Assembly (NCBI GenBank): GCA_045658315.1
Contig: JAZOUV010000025.1
Location: 1-32,187, forward strand
Source of the DNA: RGIG1995 sp045658315
Lineage (GTDB): Bacteria > Bacillota > Clostridia > Oscillospirales > CAG-272
DNA length: 32,187 nt
Direction of reading: 5' to 3'
The notes beneath the pieces are model-generated. The model did not search any database and was not told the DNA's origin. It worked only from the letters and a program-made list of their open reading frames with translations. Within the stretch, counting starts at the first letter, position 1. Each line of letters opens with the position of its first letter. The position numbers and the translations under genes are program-made. Of this stretch, positions 15,869-22,774 are shown piece after piece.

Positions 15869-16684
15869 TTAACGCATCAGCATCAATTTTTCGGTTGCCT
15901 TTTCTTCTACCGCCTTCATTGAAGCGGGGAAGAATTTCAGACGGTCGAATTCGTCGGGGTTTTCGTTTACGGTCTTGCGTAAAGTGTTACCGAATGCCAT
16001 ACGTAATGTTGTTCCAAGGTTAATCTTTTTTGCTCCCATTTCGCACATACGGGAAATATCTTCGTCTTTAACACCGGACGAGCCGTGGATTACGAGAGGT
16101 ACGTCCACTGTCTTTTTGATTTTTTCAAGAAGTTGGAAATCAATCTTTGCCTCTTGTATTTTCATTCGGTGGACAGTTCCGATAGCAACAGCCAAAGCAT
16201 CTACTTGTGTCTCAGCCGCAAACTCAGCAGCCTGAGCGGGATCCGTGTATTCCGCCTTTGCAACTACAGAAGGATCGGAATATCCTACAGAGCCGATTTC
16301 TGCTTCAACAGATACGCCGTATTCATGTGCGTACGAAGCAATTTCCTTAGTTTTGTTAAGATTGTCCTCGTAAGGCAACTGAGATCCATCAAACATAACG
16401 GAAGTGTATCCTGCAAGAACAGCACGTTTTATGTCCTCAAAATCTCTGCTGTGATCCAAGTGTACACAAACGGGTACACGAGCAGACTTTGCCATCGTAA
16501 CAAGCATGGGACCAATCAATTCGATCGGAATAAAATTAACAGCATCCTTATTCGTCATCAGAATAACGGGATGTCCCAGTTCCTCTGCCGCATGGACTAC
16601 GGAGATGGCATCTTCATAGCCGTATACGTTAAATGCTGCTACGGAACGTCCCTGAGCAAGAATTTCTTTTAATGTTACCAACAT
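15869..16684 (-). CDS. iolJ: Class II aldolase, IolJ/FbaA-like
   Basis: A zinc-dependent class II aldolase. In inositol breakdown IolJ cleaves 6-phospho-5-dehydro-2-deoxygluconate to DHAP and malonate semialdehyde. Metal and catalytic residues are present: D77 and H78 in HLDHS, E129 in EAEIG, H172 in GTVH and H200 in IHGSSG. The start is set at 16684 (MLVTLKEIL, 271 residues); the longer frame upstream would overlap iolC and lacks family similarity. GAGG precedes this ATG, which lies 10 bases after the iolC stop. The DHAP phosphate loop reads N222-L-G-T-T where homologues usually have NI(D/N)T(D/E). The assignment as iolJ rests mostly on the adjacent iolC and iolA; fructose- or tagatose-bisphosphate aldolase is the alternative. 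Confidence 0.8.
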   Translation of the reverse strand: MLVTLKEILAQGRSVAAFNVYGYEDAISVVHAAEELGHPVILMTNKDAVNFIPIELIGPMLVTMAKSARVPVCVHLDHSRDFEDIKRAVLAGYTSVMFDGSQLPYEDNLNKTKEIASYAHEYGVSVEAEIGSVGYSDPSVVAKAEYTDPAQAAEFAAETQVDALAVAIGTVHRMKIQEAKIDFQLLEKIKKTVDVPLVIHGSSGVKDEDISRMCEMGAKKINLGTTLRMAFGNTLRKTVNENPDEFDRLKFFPASMKAVEEKATEKLMLMR

Positions 16685-16694
16685 GTTGTTTTCC

Positions 16695-17708
16695 TCACAT
16701 CTCAAATATAACTTGTTCGCCCTCTGCGTGCTTCTTTTCGATGAAAGCAAGCAACTCTTTTTCAGAGGGAAGTGCTTCCGAACAGTTGGTAGCTGCAACA
16801 GCAAGGGATGCACTGGCTGTACCACGTTCTGCACACTCGGGAACAGATATTCCTTTCAAGAGTGCAGAAATGAACGCACTTGCATAGGCATCACCGCCGC
16901 CTGTAGCTTTGAGGAACTTAATTTGGAAGGGAAGTACCTTATAGCGTTTGCCGTCCTTGGTGAAGACCCAAGAACCTTCGGAACCGTGCTTAATAATAAG
17001 CAATTCTGCTCTTTCAGCAAACCAACGAGCCGCGGTAACGCTATCTGTATCTCCTTGAGAAATAATACCGTCTGTCAAATCGAATTCCTCGCGGGAACCG
17101 ACGATCATGTCCGCATCTCTTGCAGCAAGGGTATAATAGACGGATATTTCGCTCTTGTTGTTCCAAACTTGTGGACGGTAGTCAATGTCAAAAATTACTT
17201 TTGTGTTGTGTTTTCTTGCCAACAAGATTGCCTTAAAGGCAGCCTCACGAGACGGAGAAGCTGACAATGCTGTACCGGATACGATGAGACATTTAGCTGA
17301 GGCAATATATTCCTCGTCCACATCGTCTGTTGTAATTTGCAAATCTGCAACTTTACGATCTCGATACATCATTAAGTTTGTTTTTCCGTTGGGAAGGATC
17401 TCCGAGAAGGCAAGGCCGAGCATTTCGCCGTTTTTCGCACGTGTTACATGAGAGGTGTCGATTCCCTGACTCTGTAAATACTGCAATGCAAAGGTGCCGA
17501 GACTGTCATCTGAGACGCAGGCAAGGAAGCCAACCTTGCAGCCCATTTTTGCCAAGCCCACGCCGGTATTTGCGGCAGAGCCTCCAACATATTTATGAAA
17601 TGACTGATTCTCGCTGAATGATTTTCCGAAATCTCCCGGATTGATATCCAGTGCGATTCGTCCAAAAAGGATAACATCCAACGGTCTGTTTTCTTCGAAA
17701 TGAAGCAT
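16695..17708 (-). CDS. iolC: 5-dehydro-2-deoxygluconokinase-like PfkB sugar kinase (IolC)
   Basis: This is a PfkB/ribokinase-family kinase. Several stretches match my memory of Bacillus IolC closely: FGRIALDIN at the start, KYVGGSAANTGVGLAKMG (from about residue 39), LMMYRDRKVADL, and the stretch VSGTALSASPSREAAFKAIL. IolC phosphorylates 5-dehydro-2-deoxy-D-gluconate on O6. The catalytic loop is GGGDAYASAF near residue 275; the usual GAGD has Gly for Ala but the base Asp is kept. The length of 337 residues fits. It ends VIFEM with TGAGG overlapping the ribosome site of the aldolase gene. The 97-base gap upstream towards iolA contains a small ACGGC/GCCGT hairpin (17739-17753) and no promoter that I can see. 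Confidence 0.87.
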   Translation of the reverse strand: MLHFEENRPLDVILFGRIALDINPGDFGKSFSENQSFHKYVGGSAANTGVGLAKMGCKVGFLACVSDDSLGTFALQYLQSQGIDTSHVTRAKNGEMLGLAFSEILPNGKTNLMMYRDRKVADLQITTDDVDEEYIASAKCLIVSGTALSASPSREAAFKAILLARKHNTKVIFDIDYRPQVWNNKSEISVYYTLAARDADMIVGSREEFDLTDGIISQGDTDSVTAARWFAERAELLIIKHGSEGSWVFTKDGKRYKVLPFQIKFLKATGGGDAYASAFISALLKGISVPECAERGTASASLAVAATNCSEALPSEKELLAFIEKKHAEGEQVIFEM

Positions 17709-17805
17709 ATTTTATCTCCTTCGTTCAATATTGAATTTACGGCAGTTAGCCGTTTTCCCATTTGAAAATGCCCGGAATTTTGGTTTTGACCGGCTTATTT
17801 TGAGA

Positions 17806-19323
17806 TTAGATTCTCTCTACAGTGCCTTCCCATGTATCCATAGCTTTCTTATGGGAGTTTTCATCGTACCAATGCTTAGTAACGGTCTTTGCACGAGTAT
17901 AGAAACGAACACCGTCAAGACCGAGAACGTGCAGGTCGCCAAAGAACGAATCTTTATTTCCTGAGAAGGGGAAGTATGCGGAAGGAACGGGAATACCAAC
18001 GTTGATACCTACCATACCGCCGTCGGAAAGAAGCTCAAACTGACGAGCATAGTAGCCGTTCTGTGTGAATATTGCAGAACCGTTTGCGAAACGGTTTGCG
18101 TTCATTATAGCAAGACCTTCTTCAAATGTCTTTACACGCTTAATAACTGTTACAGGGCCAAATATTTCGCAGTCGCCTACAGACATACCGGGTTTAACGT
18201 GGTCAAGAATTGTAGGACCTACAAAGTAGCCGTTTTCATAACCGGGAACAACAACGTTACGTCCGTCGAGCACCAATTCAGCACCTTCATCGATACCCTT
18301 CTGGATCCAGTCGCATACAAACTGCTTGTGTTTTGCAGTTACAACAGGACCGAGCTGTGTTTCGGGATCGTATGCACAACCTATCTTCAAAGCTTCTGCC
18401 TTCTTCTTGAGGAGAGCAACAAAGCGGTCAGCTATAGATTCCTGAACAACGATTACGGGAAGAGCCATGCAACGCATACCTGCACAACCGTATGTAGAGT
18501 TAATAATAGCGTTTACAGAGCTTTCAAGGTCACAGTCTTCGAGAACAAGAGCGTGGTTCTTTGCTTCTGTCTGAGCCTGAACTCTCTTGCCGTGAGCCGC
18601 TGCAACGGAATAAATATGCTTACCGATATCTGTAGAACCTACAAATGTAACAGCCTTAATACGAGGGTCTGTAAGGAAAAGCTCGGATTCATTACGTGAA
18701 CATGTAACGAGGTTTACAACACCCTTCGGGAAACCTGCTTCTTCATAGAAGAGCTCAAGAATACGCATAGAGGTAAGGGGTGTGTAAGATGCAGCCTTAA
18801 GAACAACCGTGTTACCGGTTGCGATAGCAAGGGGAACCATCCAACCCCAAGGAATCATTGCGGGGAAGTTAAAGGGAACGATACCGGCAATAACGCCCAA
18901 AGGCATACGGTAAGATGCGGTATCAAATCCTGTTGTTACCTGCAAAGATGCAGTACCCTGAGAAACATAGGGAGTAGCACAAGCAAGTTCTGTAGGCTCG
19001 ATAGCCTTAAGGATATCGCCTCTTGCCTCTACAAGATTTTTACCAAGCTCTTTTGCACAAAGAACAGTAAGCTCGTCAAGGTGTGCGACCAAAACGTCAC
19101 GCCACTTGAACATCATCTGAGTACGCTTGCTCAATGAGAGCAAAGACCAATCGTGGAATGCAGCCTCAGCGGAAGCAATAGCTTCATCAACTTCTTCTTC
19201 CGTACAGCAAGGTACTTCTGCAATTACCTCACCCGTTGACGAGTCGGTAACCTCCATCCATTTTGTGGTTTTGGAATCTTTCCATTCACCATTGACACAA
19301 TACTTCATTCTTTTTACAGACAT
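17806..19323 (-). CDS. iolA: CoA-acylating methylmalonate/malonate semialdehyde dehydrogenase
   Basis: An aldehyde dehydrogenase-superfamily enzyme of the MmsA/IolA type. It oxidises malonate semialdehyde to acetyl-CoA and CO2, or methylmalonate semialdehyde to propionyl-CoA, with NAD and CoA. Evidence is the motif PFNFPAMIPWGW (residues 150-161), the nucleotide-site VGSTDIGKHIY, and the nucleophile C285 in GCAGMRCMAL, the MmsA-type version of the catalytic loop. The length of 505 residues is typical. The start at 19323 has AAGGAG upstream. It is the first gene of the catabolic transcript, with its own promoter and a palindrome in the leader. With IolC and the aldolase it makes up the lower inositol route from the keto-deoxy-gluconate to DHAP and acetyl-CoA. 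Confidence 0.92.
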   Translation of the reverse strand: MSVKRMKYCVNGEWKDSKTTKWMEVTDSSTGEVIAEVPCCTEEEVDEAIASAEAAFHDWSLLSLSKRTQMMFKWRDVLVAHLDELTVLCAKELGKNLVEARGDILKAIEPTELACATPYVSQGTASLQVTTGFDTASYRMPLGVIAGIVPFNFPAMIPWGWMVPLAIATGNTVVLKAASYTPLTSMRILELFYEEAGFPKGVVNLVTCSRNESELFLTDPRIKAVTFVGSTDIGKHIYSVAAAHGKRVQAQTEAKNHALVLEDCDLESSVNAIINSTYGCAGMRCMALPVIVVQESIADRFVALLKKKAEALKIGCAYDPETQLGPVVTAKHKQFVCDWIQKGIDEGAELVLDGRNVVVPGYENGYFVGPTILDHVKPGMSVGDCEIFGPVTVIKRVKTFEEGLAIMNANRFANGSAIFTQNGYYARQFELLSDGGMVGINVGIPVPSAYFPFSGNKDSFFGDLHVLGLDGVRFYTRAKTVTKHWYDENSHKKAMDTWEGTVERI

Positions 19324-19341
19324 ACTAACACTCCTTAGCTT

Positions 19342-19363
19342 ATTTGAAAAGTTAATTTCAAAT
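19342..19363. promoter_or_regulatory. Palindrome in the iolA leader, candidate operator
   Basis: ATTTGAAA (19342-19349) and TTTCAAAT (19356-19363) form a 22-bp inverted repeat between the -10 box and the ribosome binding site of iolA. The position suits a repressor site. No regulator gene lies in the window. Confidence 0.4.
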
Positions 19364-19392
19364 ATTATATATTTTTATTATTATTTAATTTT

Positions 19393-19421
19393 ATAATAAA
19401 TTATTATTTAATACATGTCAA
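19393..19421 (-). promoter_or_regulatory. Sigma-A promoter for the iolA-iolC-iolJ-uxaB operon
   Basis: On the reverse strand, TTGACA (19416-19421), a 17-base spacer and TATTAT (19393-19398), with very A/T-rich flanks. Confidence 0.75.
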
Positions 19422-19577
19422 TACAAATTTAATAAAAAACGGTCAAACTGACCTGTAGAAAAGCACCCGACAAAATTATGCAAAATGCCGAATCGGGCAA
19501 TATTTTGATATAGATTCCCACGTCGGTGCATACACTTAAACCGGTACAAAAAAATAGAAAAAAATAAAGAAATTAAA

Positions 19578-19710
19578 AGACACTTTTCTTCAGAGCAGCC
19601 GAAAACACACAGTAACCTTGGGTACTGTGCGAGTGCTTGAAGTTGTAATAGTGTCTGTAAAACACCGTTATGAGCATAAGGTGCTCAGGTGTTAAATGCT
19701 CTATTTTTTC
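19578..19710 (+). ncRNA. Candidate structured RNA, unrecognised
   Basis: The 420-base gene-free stretch before tRNA-Glu contains nested complementarity. AGACACT (19578-19584) pairs with AGTGTCT (19650-19656). Inside it, CTTC/GAAG and AGCA/TGCT (19588-19597 with 19634-19642) pair, and CACAGTA (19608-19614) pairs with TACTGTG (19623-19629). A second hairpin follows at 19661-19693 (AACACC/GGTGTT outside, TGAGCA/TGCTCA inside), then a six-T run at 19704-19709. This is compatible with a small RNA ending in a terminator on the forward strand. I find no clear promoter and do not recognise a family; the strand is uncertain because the stems are symmetrical. Confidence 0.35.
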
Positions 19711-19730
19711 TGTTTCAATTATAATTATCA

Positions 19731-19855
19731 CTTGCTTTGGGAACAGTATGTATACTTTCGGGGCAGAACGGCTTTGCTGACAAGTGCCGTCTTTCCCTTT
19801 TATAATTATAATGAACGCAAATACATTCCACGCTGTTTGCGGGAGTGTATTTGCG
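19731..19855. repeat. Further inverted repeats next to tRNA-Glu
   Basis: CACTTG at 19731 can pair with CAAGTG near 19780, and within that span AGTAT/ATACT forms a small hairpin. Next to the tRNA, CGCAAATACA (19816-19825) pairs perfectly with TGTATTTGCG (19846-19855), which may serve as the tRNA-Glu processing or termination hairpin although it lacks a T-run. No coding sequence is evident. Confidence 0.4.
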
Positions 19856-19861
19856 AATCGT

Positions 19862-19936
19862 TGGTGACCCGTAGGGGAATCGAACCCCTGTTTCCGCCGT
19901 GAGAGGGCGGCGTCTTAGCCTCTTGACCAACAGGCC
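19862..19936 (-). tRNA. tRNA-Glu (CTC)
   Basis: A full cloverleaf on the reverse strand. The acceptor stem is GGCCTGT with ACGGGTC, the anticodon stem CCGCC/GGCGG holds the loop CTCTCAC, and the T-arm is AGGGG-TTCGATT-CCCCT. The anticodon is CTC, which reads GAG. The 3' CCA is encoded in the DNA (19862-19864). Confidence 0.95.
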
Positions 19937-19953
19937 TTATTCATAACGCTCGA

Positions 19954-19982
19954 ATTATATCATATTTTTTTGAAAAAATCAA
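19954..19982 (-). promoter_or_regulatory. Promoter for tRNA-Glu
   Basis: On the reverse strand, TTGATT (19977-19982), a 17-base spacer and TATAAT (19954-19959), about 18 bases upstream of the tRNA 5' end. Confidence 0.75.
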
Positions 19983-20062
19983 TACCCATTTTCAAAAAAA
20001 TAAAAAAAATAGCTCTAAAAAATAAAACAGGCAATGTAAAAACGAATTGCCTGTTTAGCTAT

Positions 20063-21508
20063 TTACATATTTTTGAGCATATCGAGCATTATTTCGTATG
20101 CATCGGCAAGGGAACGGAGGTTAAGACGCTCGTTTGGAGTGTGGATTTCTTCAACGTTTGCACAGGTGGAAATGCCGTCCATTTCACCGCCCATATTGGT
20201 GATGATTATACCGCACTCAACACCTGCGTGCACTGCTTCAAACGCAGGTTTCTTGTTAAATTTCTTTTCGTAGCAATCGGCAAACAGTTCTCTCATTTTG
20301 CTGGTTTTACTGTATTCCCAGCCGGGGTGGCGGTCGTAATGCTTTATTTTTGCTCCGACCATTTTTGCGATCATATCAAGCTTCATGATAATTTCATCAA
20401 GTCTTGCTTCAACAGATGAACGTGGCATAAGCGAGAGCGTAATCTTGTTTCCGACAGTTTTTACAACGCCGAGGTTGGACGAGGATTCTACTAACTTATC
20501 CATAGAACGGCTCATCGTGTAAATGCCGTTGGGGATTATGTTCATCGTACTGATTACACGGTAGGTATCCTTAAAGCAGAACATAGTTTCGGAAACAGCG
20601 TTTGCATTATCGATACGTAGAGAAAACTTTTTATCTTCTTTTACGAGATGCTTCCTTATAACCTCAGCCAGACTTTTCAGTTCTTCTTTTGCCTGTTTTT
20701 TGTCAAAAACGCTTATAACGCATTCACATTCGCGGGGGATTGCATTGACCTTGCTTCCGCCGTTAATCGAAACGAGATTAAACGGCATTTTTTCATAAAG
20801 TGCACCGAGAAGCTTTGCCATAACAATATTTGAATTTTGTCTGCCTGTGTTGATATCAATGCCCGAATGTCCGCCGACAAGACCTTTGATTGTTATTTTT
20901 ATTGCAGAATTTTGGATTTTATATGCGTCAAGCTCGAAAGAGATATCAGTTCTGATACCGCCCGCACAGCTTACTGTTGCAACATCAAGATTTTCGCTGT
21001 CAAGGTTGATAAAGGACTTGGCTGAAAGCTTTGAGTAATCAAAGGCACTTGCTCCGCCCATACTTGTTTCTTCCTGAACGGTGAACAGACATTCGAGGGC
21101 AGGGTGTTCTGCTGATTTGTCCTCTAAGACAGCCATCATCATAGCAACCGCAACACCGTCGTCGGCACCGAGTGTTGTTCCGTCGGCATAAAGCCAGCCG
21201 TCTTTCTCGTAAAGCTTAAGTCCGTCTTTTTCAAAATCGTGTACGGTATCTGCATTTTTTTCGCATACCATATCGGTATGTCCCTGAAGCAGAACTGCGG
21301 GGCGGTCTTCGTAACCCGGATTTGCCTTTTTCTTTATGAGAACATTGTGGATATTGTCTTTATAGTATTCAAGTTTGTTTTTTTTTGCAAATTCGCAAAG
21401 GTATTCCGCAATTTGAGCTTCGTTTCCCGAACCGTGTGGAATAGCACATATTTCTTCAAAGTAACGAAATAAGTTTTTTGGAGTATAGTTTGACAAAACG
21501 TAATTCAT
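20063..21508 (-). CDS. pepD: Aminoacyl-histidine dipeptidase (PepD-type M20 metallopeptidase)
   Basis: A cytosolic di-zinc dipeptidase of the M20 family that hydrolyses Xaa-His and related dipeptides. Metal and catalytic residues are visible: H77 and D79 in LLQGHTDM, the bridging Asp in LGADDG (D116/D117), and the general-base pair E146/E147 in TVQEETSMGG. The lid/dimer domain (about 200-380) contains GGHSGIDINTGRQN, typical of PepD. The length of 481 residues fits. The start at 21508 has AAGGAG upstream and its own promoter. It is a single-gene unit; its end lies 126 bases from the start of tRNA-Glu on the same strand. Confidence 0.94.
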   Translation of the reverse strand: MNYVLSNYTPKNLFRYFEEICAIPHGSGNEAQIAEYLCEFAKKNKLEYYKDNIHNVLIKKKANPGYEDRPAVLLQGHTDMVCEKNADTVHDFEKDGLKLYEKDGWLYADGTTLGADDGVAVAMMMAVLEDKSAEHPALECLFTVQEETSMGGASAFDYSKLSAKSFINLDSENLDVATVSCAGGIRTDISFELDAYKIQNSAIKITIKGLVGGHSGIDINTGRQNSNIVMAKLLGALYEKMPFNLVSINGGSKVNAIPRECECVISVFDKKQAKEELKSLAEVIRKHLVKEDKKFSLRIDNANAVSETMFCFKDTYRVISTMNIIPNGIYTMSRSMDKLVESSSNLGVVKTVGNKITLSLMPRSSVEARLDEIIMKLDMIAKMVGAKIKHYDRHPGWEYSKTSKMRELFADCYEKKFNKKPAFEAVHAGVECGIIITNMGGEMDGISTCANVEEIHTPNERLNLRSLADAYEIMLDMLKNM

Positions 21509-21568
21509 TTTATGGTTTCTCCTTGAAAGCTGTAATATTAACCGAAATTCTTAATGTACATTTATTAT

Positions 21569-21597
21569 ATTCTACCATACAAAGAAAAAAACTTCAA
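21569..21597 (-). promoter_or_regulatory. Promoter for pepD
   Basis: On the reverse strand, TTGAAG (21592-21597), a 17-base spacer and TAGAAT (21569-21574). Confidence 0.6.
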
Positions 21598-21651
21598 CGA
21601 AATAATAAAAAATAAAAGAGAAATTTTGTTTCAAAAAATTTTAAATAGTGC

Positions 21652-21680
21652 TTGACAATTATAAATAGTTATGTTATAAT
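21652..21680 (+). promoter_or_regulatory. Consensus promoter for tRNA-Arg
   Basis: TTGACA (21652-21657), a 17-base spacer and TATAAT (21675-21680): exact consensus, as expected for a stable RNA gene. Confidence 0.92.
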
Positions 21681-21715
21681 CCTGTGGTGTTGAAAAGAGG
21701 AACAGGTGAAAGTAA

Positions 21716-21792
<77 letters not shown>

Positions 21793-21798
21793 AAGTTG

Positions 21799-21828
21799 TA
21801 TTGAGGTTTGCACGAGCGAACCTCAATA
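21799..21828 (+). terminator. Hairpin between tRNA-Arg and tRNA-His
   Basis: A 10-bp perfect stem TATTGAGGTT (21799-21808) / AACCTCAATA (21819-21828), then TTTAAACTTTTT. It may be a terminator or a processing signal, since no separate tRNA-His promoter with good spacing is visible. Confidence 0.6.
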
Positions 21829-21872
21829 TTTAAACTTTTTACTACTTCGCTTTTCATTTTTACTTATAATAT

Positions 21873-21950
21873 GGTGGGTATAGCTCAGTTGGTTAGAGCG
21901 TCAGGTTGTGGCCCTGAAGGCCGTGGGTTCGAGTCCCATTACTCACTCCA
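21873..21950 (+). tRNA. tRNA-His (GTG)
   Basis: A cloverleaf with acceptor GTGGGTA/TACTCAC, D-stem GCTC/GAGC, anticodon stem TCAGG/CCTGA around TTGTGGC (anticodon GTG), and encoded CCA. Base 21873 is the extra G at position -1 typical of tRNA-His. The discriminator opposite it is T (21947), where bacterial tRNA-His normally has C. Confidence 0.94.
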
Positions 21951-21952
21951 GG

Positions 21953-21983
21953 AAAAAACGACGTGTTTCAACACGTCGTTTTT
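21953..21983 (+). terminator. Terminator after tRNA-His
   Basis: AAAAACGACGTGTT pairs with AACACGTCGTTTTT across a 2-base centre directly after the tRNA, ending in a T-run. Confidence 0.85.
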
Positions 21984-22008
21984 ACAACTAAATCCACCTT
22001 GTCGTGTG

Positions 22009-22133
22009 GGTGAAATATTGCTTCGCAATGTGAAATTCTCGCTTCGCTCGAGTGAAATCGCCGGCGGCGGTGGGTGAATTTAATTTCACATTTTGTCGAG
22101 AGACAAAATATTTCGGTGTCGGTTTTGCCGACA
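22009..22133. repeat. Hairpin mosaic with repeated GTGAAAT heptamers
   Basis: GTGAAAT occurs at 22010, 22030 and 22052, with a variant GTGAATT at 22074 that abuts an inverted copy ATTTCAC at 22083. The spacers are small hairpins: ATTGC-TTC-GCAAT (22017-22029, perfect and flush), TCTCGCTTCGCTCGA (partly decayed) and CGCC-GGC-GGCG (22059-22069). Next come ATTTTGTC/GACAAAAT (22090-22109, perfect) and TGTCGG/CCGACA (22117-22133). There is no coding potential. The design is the same as the element at 6551-6699 with another heptamer. Confidence 0.6.
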
Positions 22134-22155
22134 AATTATTATCCAATACTTTGCA

Positions 22156-22184
22156 TTGATTTTTTCACAGTTTGGTGATATAAT
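22156..22184 (+). promoter_or_regulatory. Promoter for the tyrosine phosphatase gene
   Basis: TTGATT (22156-22161), a 17-base spacer and TATAAT (22179-22184). Confidence 0.65.
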
Positions 22185-22233
22185 CATATTACTAAGTTTG
22201 AGAAAAGATTATGATATGCATGCGGAGAAGAAT

Positions 22234-22689
22234 ATGACGAAGATACTGTTCGTCTGTCATGGGAATATTTGCAGAAGTCCTATGGCGGAATTTTTAATGA
22301 AAAAGATTGTGAAGGATGCAGGCTTTGCCGATAGCTTTTACATTGAGTCGGCGGCAACGTCTACAGAAGAGATAGGCAATCCGGTACATTACGGAACACG
22401 GCAGGTTTTGCGTAAATATAATATTGATTGTTCAAAGAAAAGGGCGGTACAGATAACACCTGAGGATTATAACAAATATGACTATATAATCGGTATGGAT
22501 TCATACAATATACGCAATATGAAGCGTATTTTCGGTGAGGACAGAGATAACAAAATTTCACTTTTACTTGAACATACCGAAAAAACGCGTGATGTTGCAG
22601 ACCCATGGTATACGGGTGATTTTAGAGCTACTGAAGAGGATATATTAGAGGGATGCCGAGGGCTTTTAAAAAAGTTAAAAAAATGCTGA
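22234..22689 (+). CDS. Low-molecular-weight protein-tyrosine phosphatase
   Basis: The active-site P-loop CHGNICRS (C8-S15, the CX5R motif) begins the protein, and the general-acid motif DPWYTG is near the C-terminus (ADPWYTGDF). These define the LMW-PTP/arsenate reductase-like family, cytosolic enzymes that dephosphorylate tyrosine on proteins. I chose the ATG at 22234 (MTKILFVCHGN, 151 residues) because GGAG lies at the right distance and family members start just here; an in-frame ATG at 22216 and the longer frame from 22093 lack support, and the latter would begin upstream of the promoter. No BY-kinase or exopolysaccharide genes are adjacent, so its target is unknown. Confidence 0.92.
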   Translation: MTKILFVCHGNICRSPMAEFLMKKIVKDAGFADSFYIESAATSTEEIGNPVHYGTRQVLRKYNIDCSKKRAVQITPEDYNKYDYIIGMDSYNIRNMKRIFGEDRDNKISLLLEHTEKTRDVADPWYTGDFRATEEDILEGCRGLLKKLKKC

Positions 22690-22700
22690 TTTTTTTGGGG

Positions 22701-22729
22701 TTGCAAAATTAAGCTTGTGGCTATATAAT
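22701..22729 (+). promoter_or_regulatory. Promoter for the AI-2E family permease gene
   Basis: TTGCAA (22701-22706), a 17-base spacer and TATAAT (22724-22729), 46 bases before the start codon. Confidence 0.65.
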
Positions 22730-22774
22730 TAAGATACACATGAGATACACAATTATTAAAAGGAAGAGATATAA

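Noticed and set aside
16685..16834. N-terminal extension of the aldolase frame to 16834
   Set aside because: It overlaps the end of iolC, its residues are unlike the family, and GAGG plus ATG at 16684 gives a standard start.
10163..17708. Horizontal transfer of the catabolic region from its Ile codon use (ATT/ATC rather than ATA)
   Set aside because: Other native genes, such as the S1 part of ispH-S1 and the SPFH gene, also favour ATT/ATC, so the contrast with the purD-cmk block may reflect expression level. No integrase, insertion sequence or attachment site is visible at the edges.
19578..19710. Riboswitch in the leader of the iolA operon
   Set aside because: The iolA promoter at 19393-19421 lies downstream of this segment, so it is not part of that leader unless a second, distant promoter exists.
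22093..22233. N-terminal extension of the tyrosine phosphatase frame
   Set aside because: It would begin inside the hairpin mosaic and before the promoter; the catalytic loop belongs within the first fifteen residues, as it does from ATG 22234.
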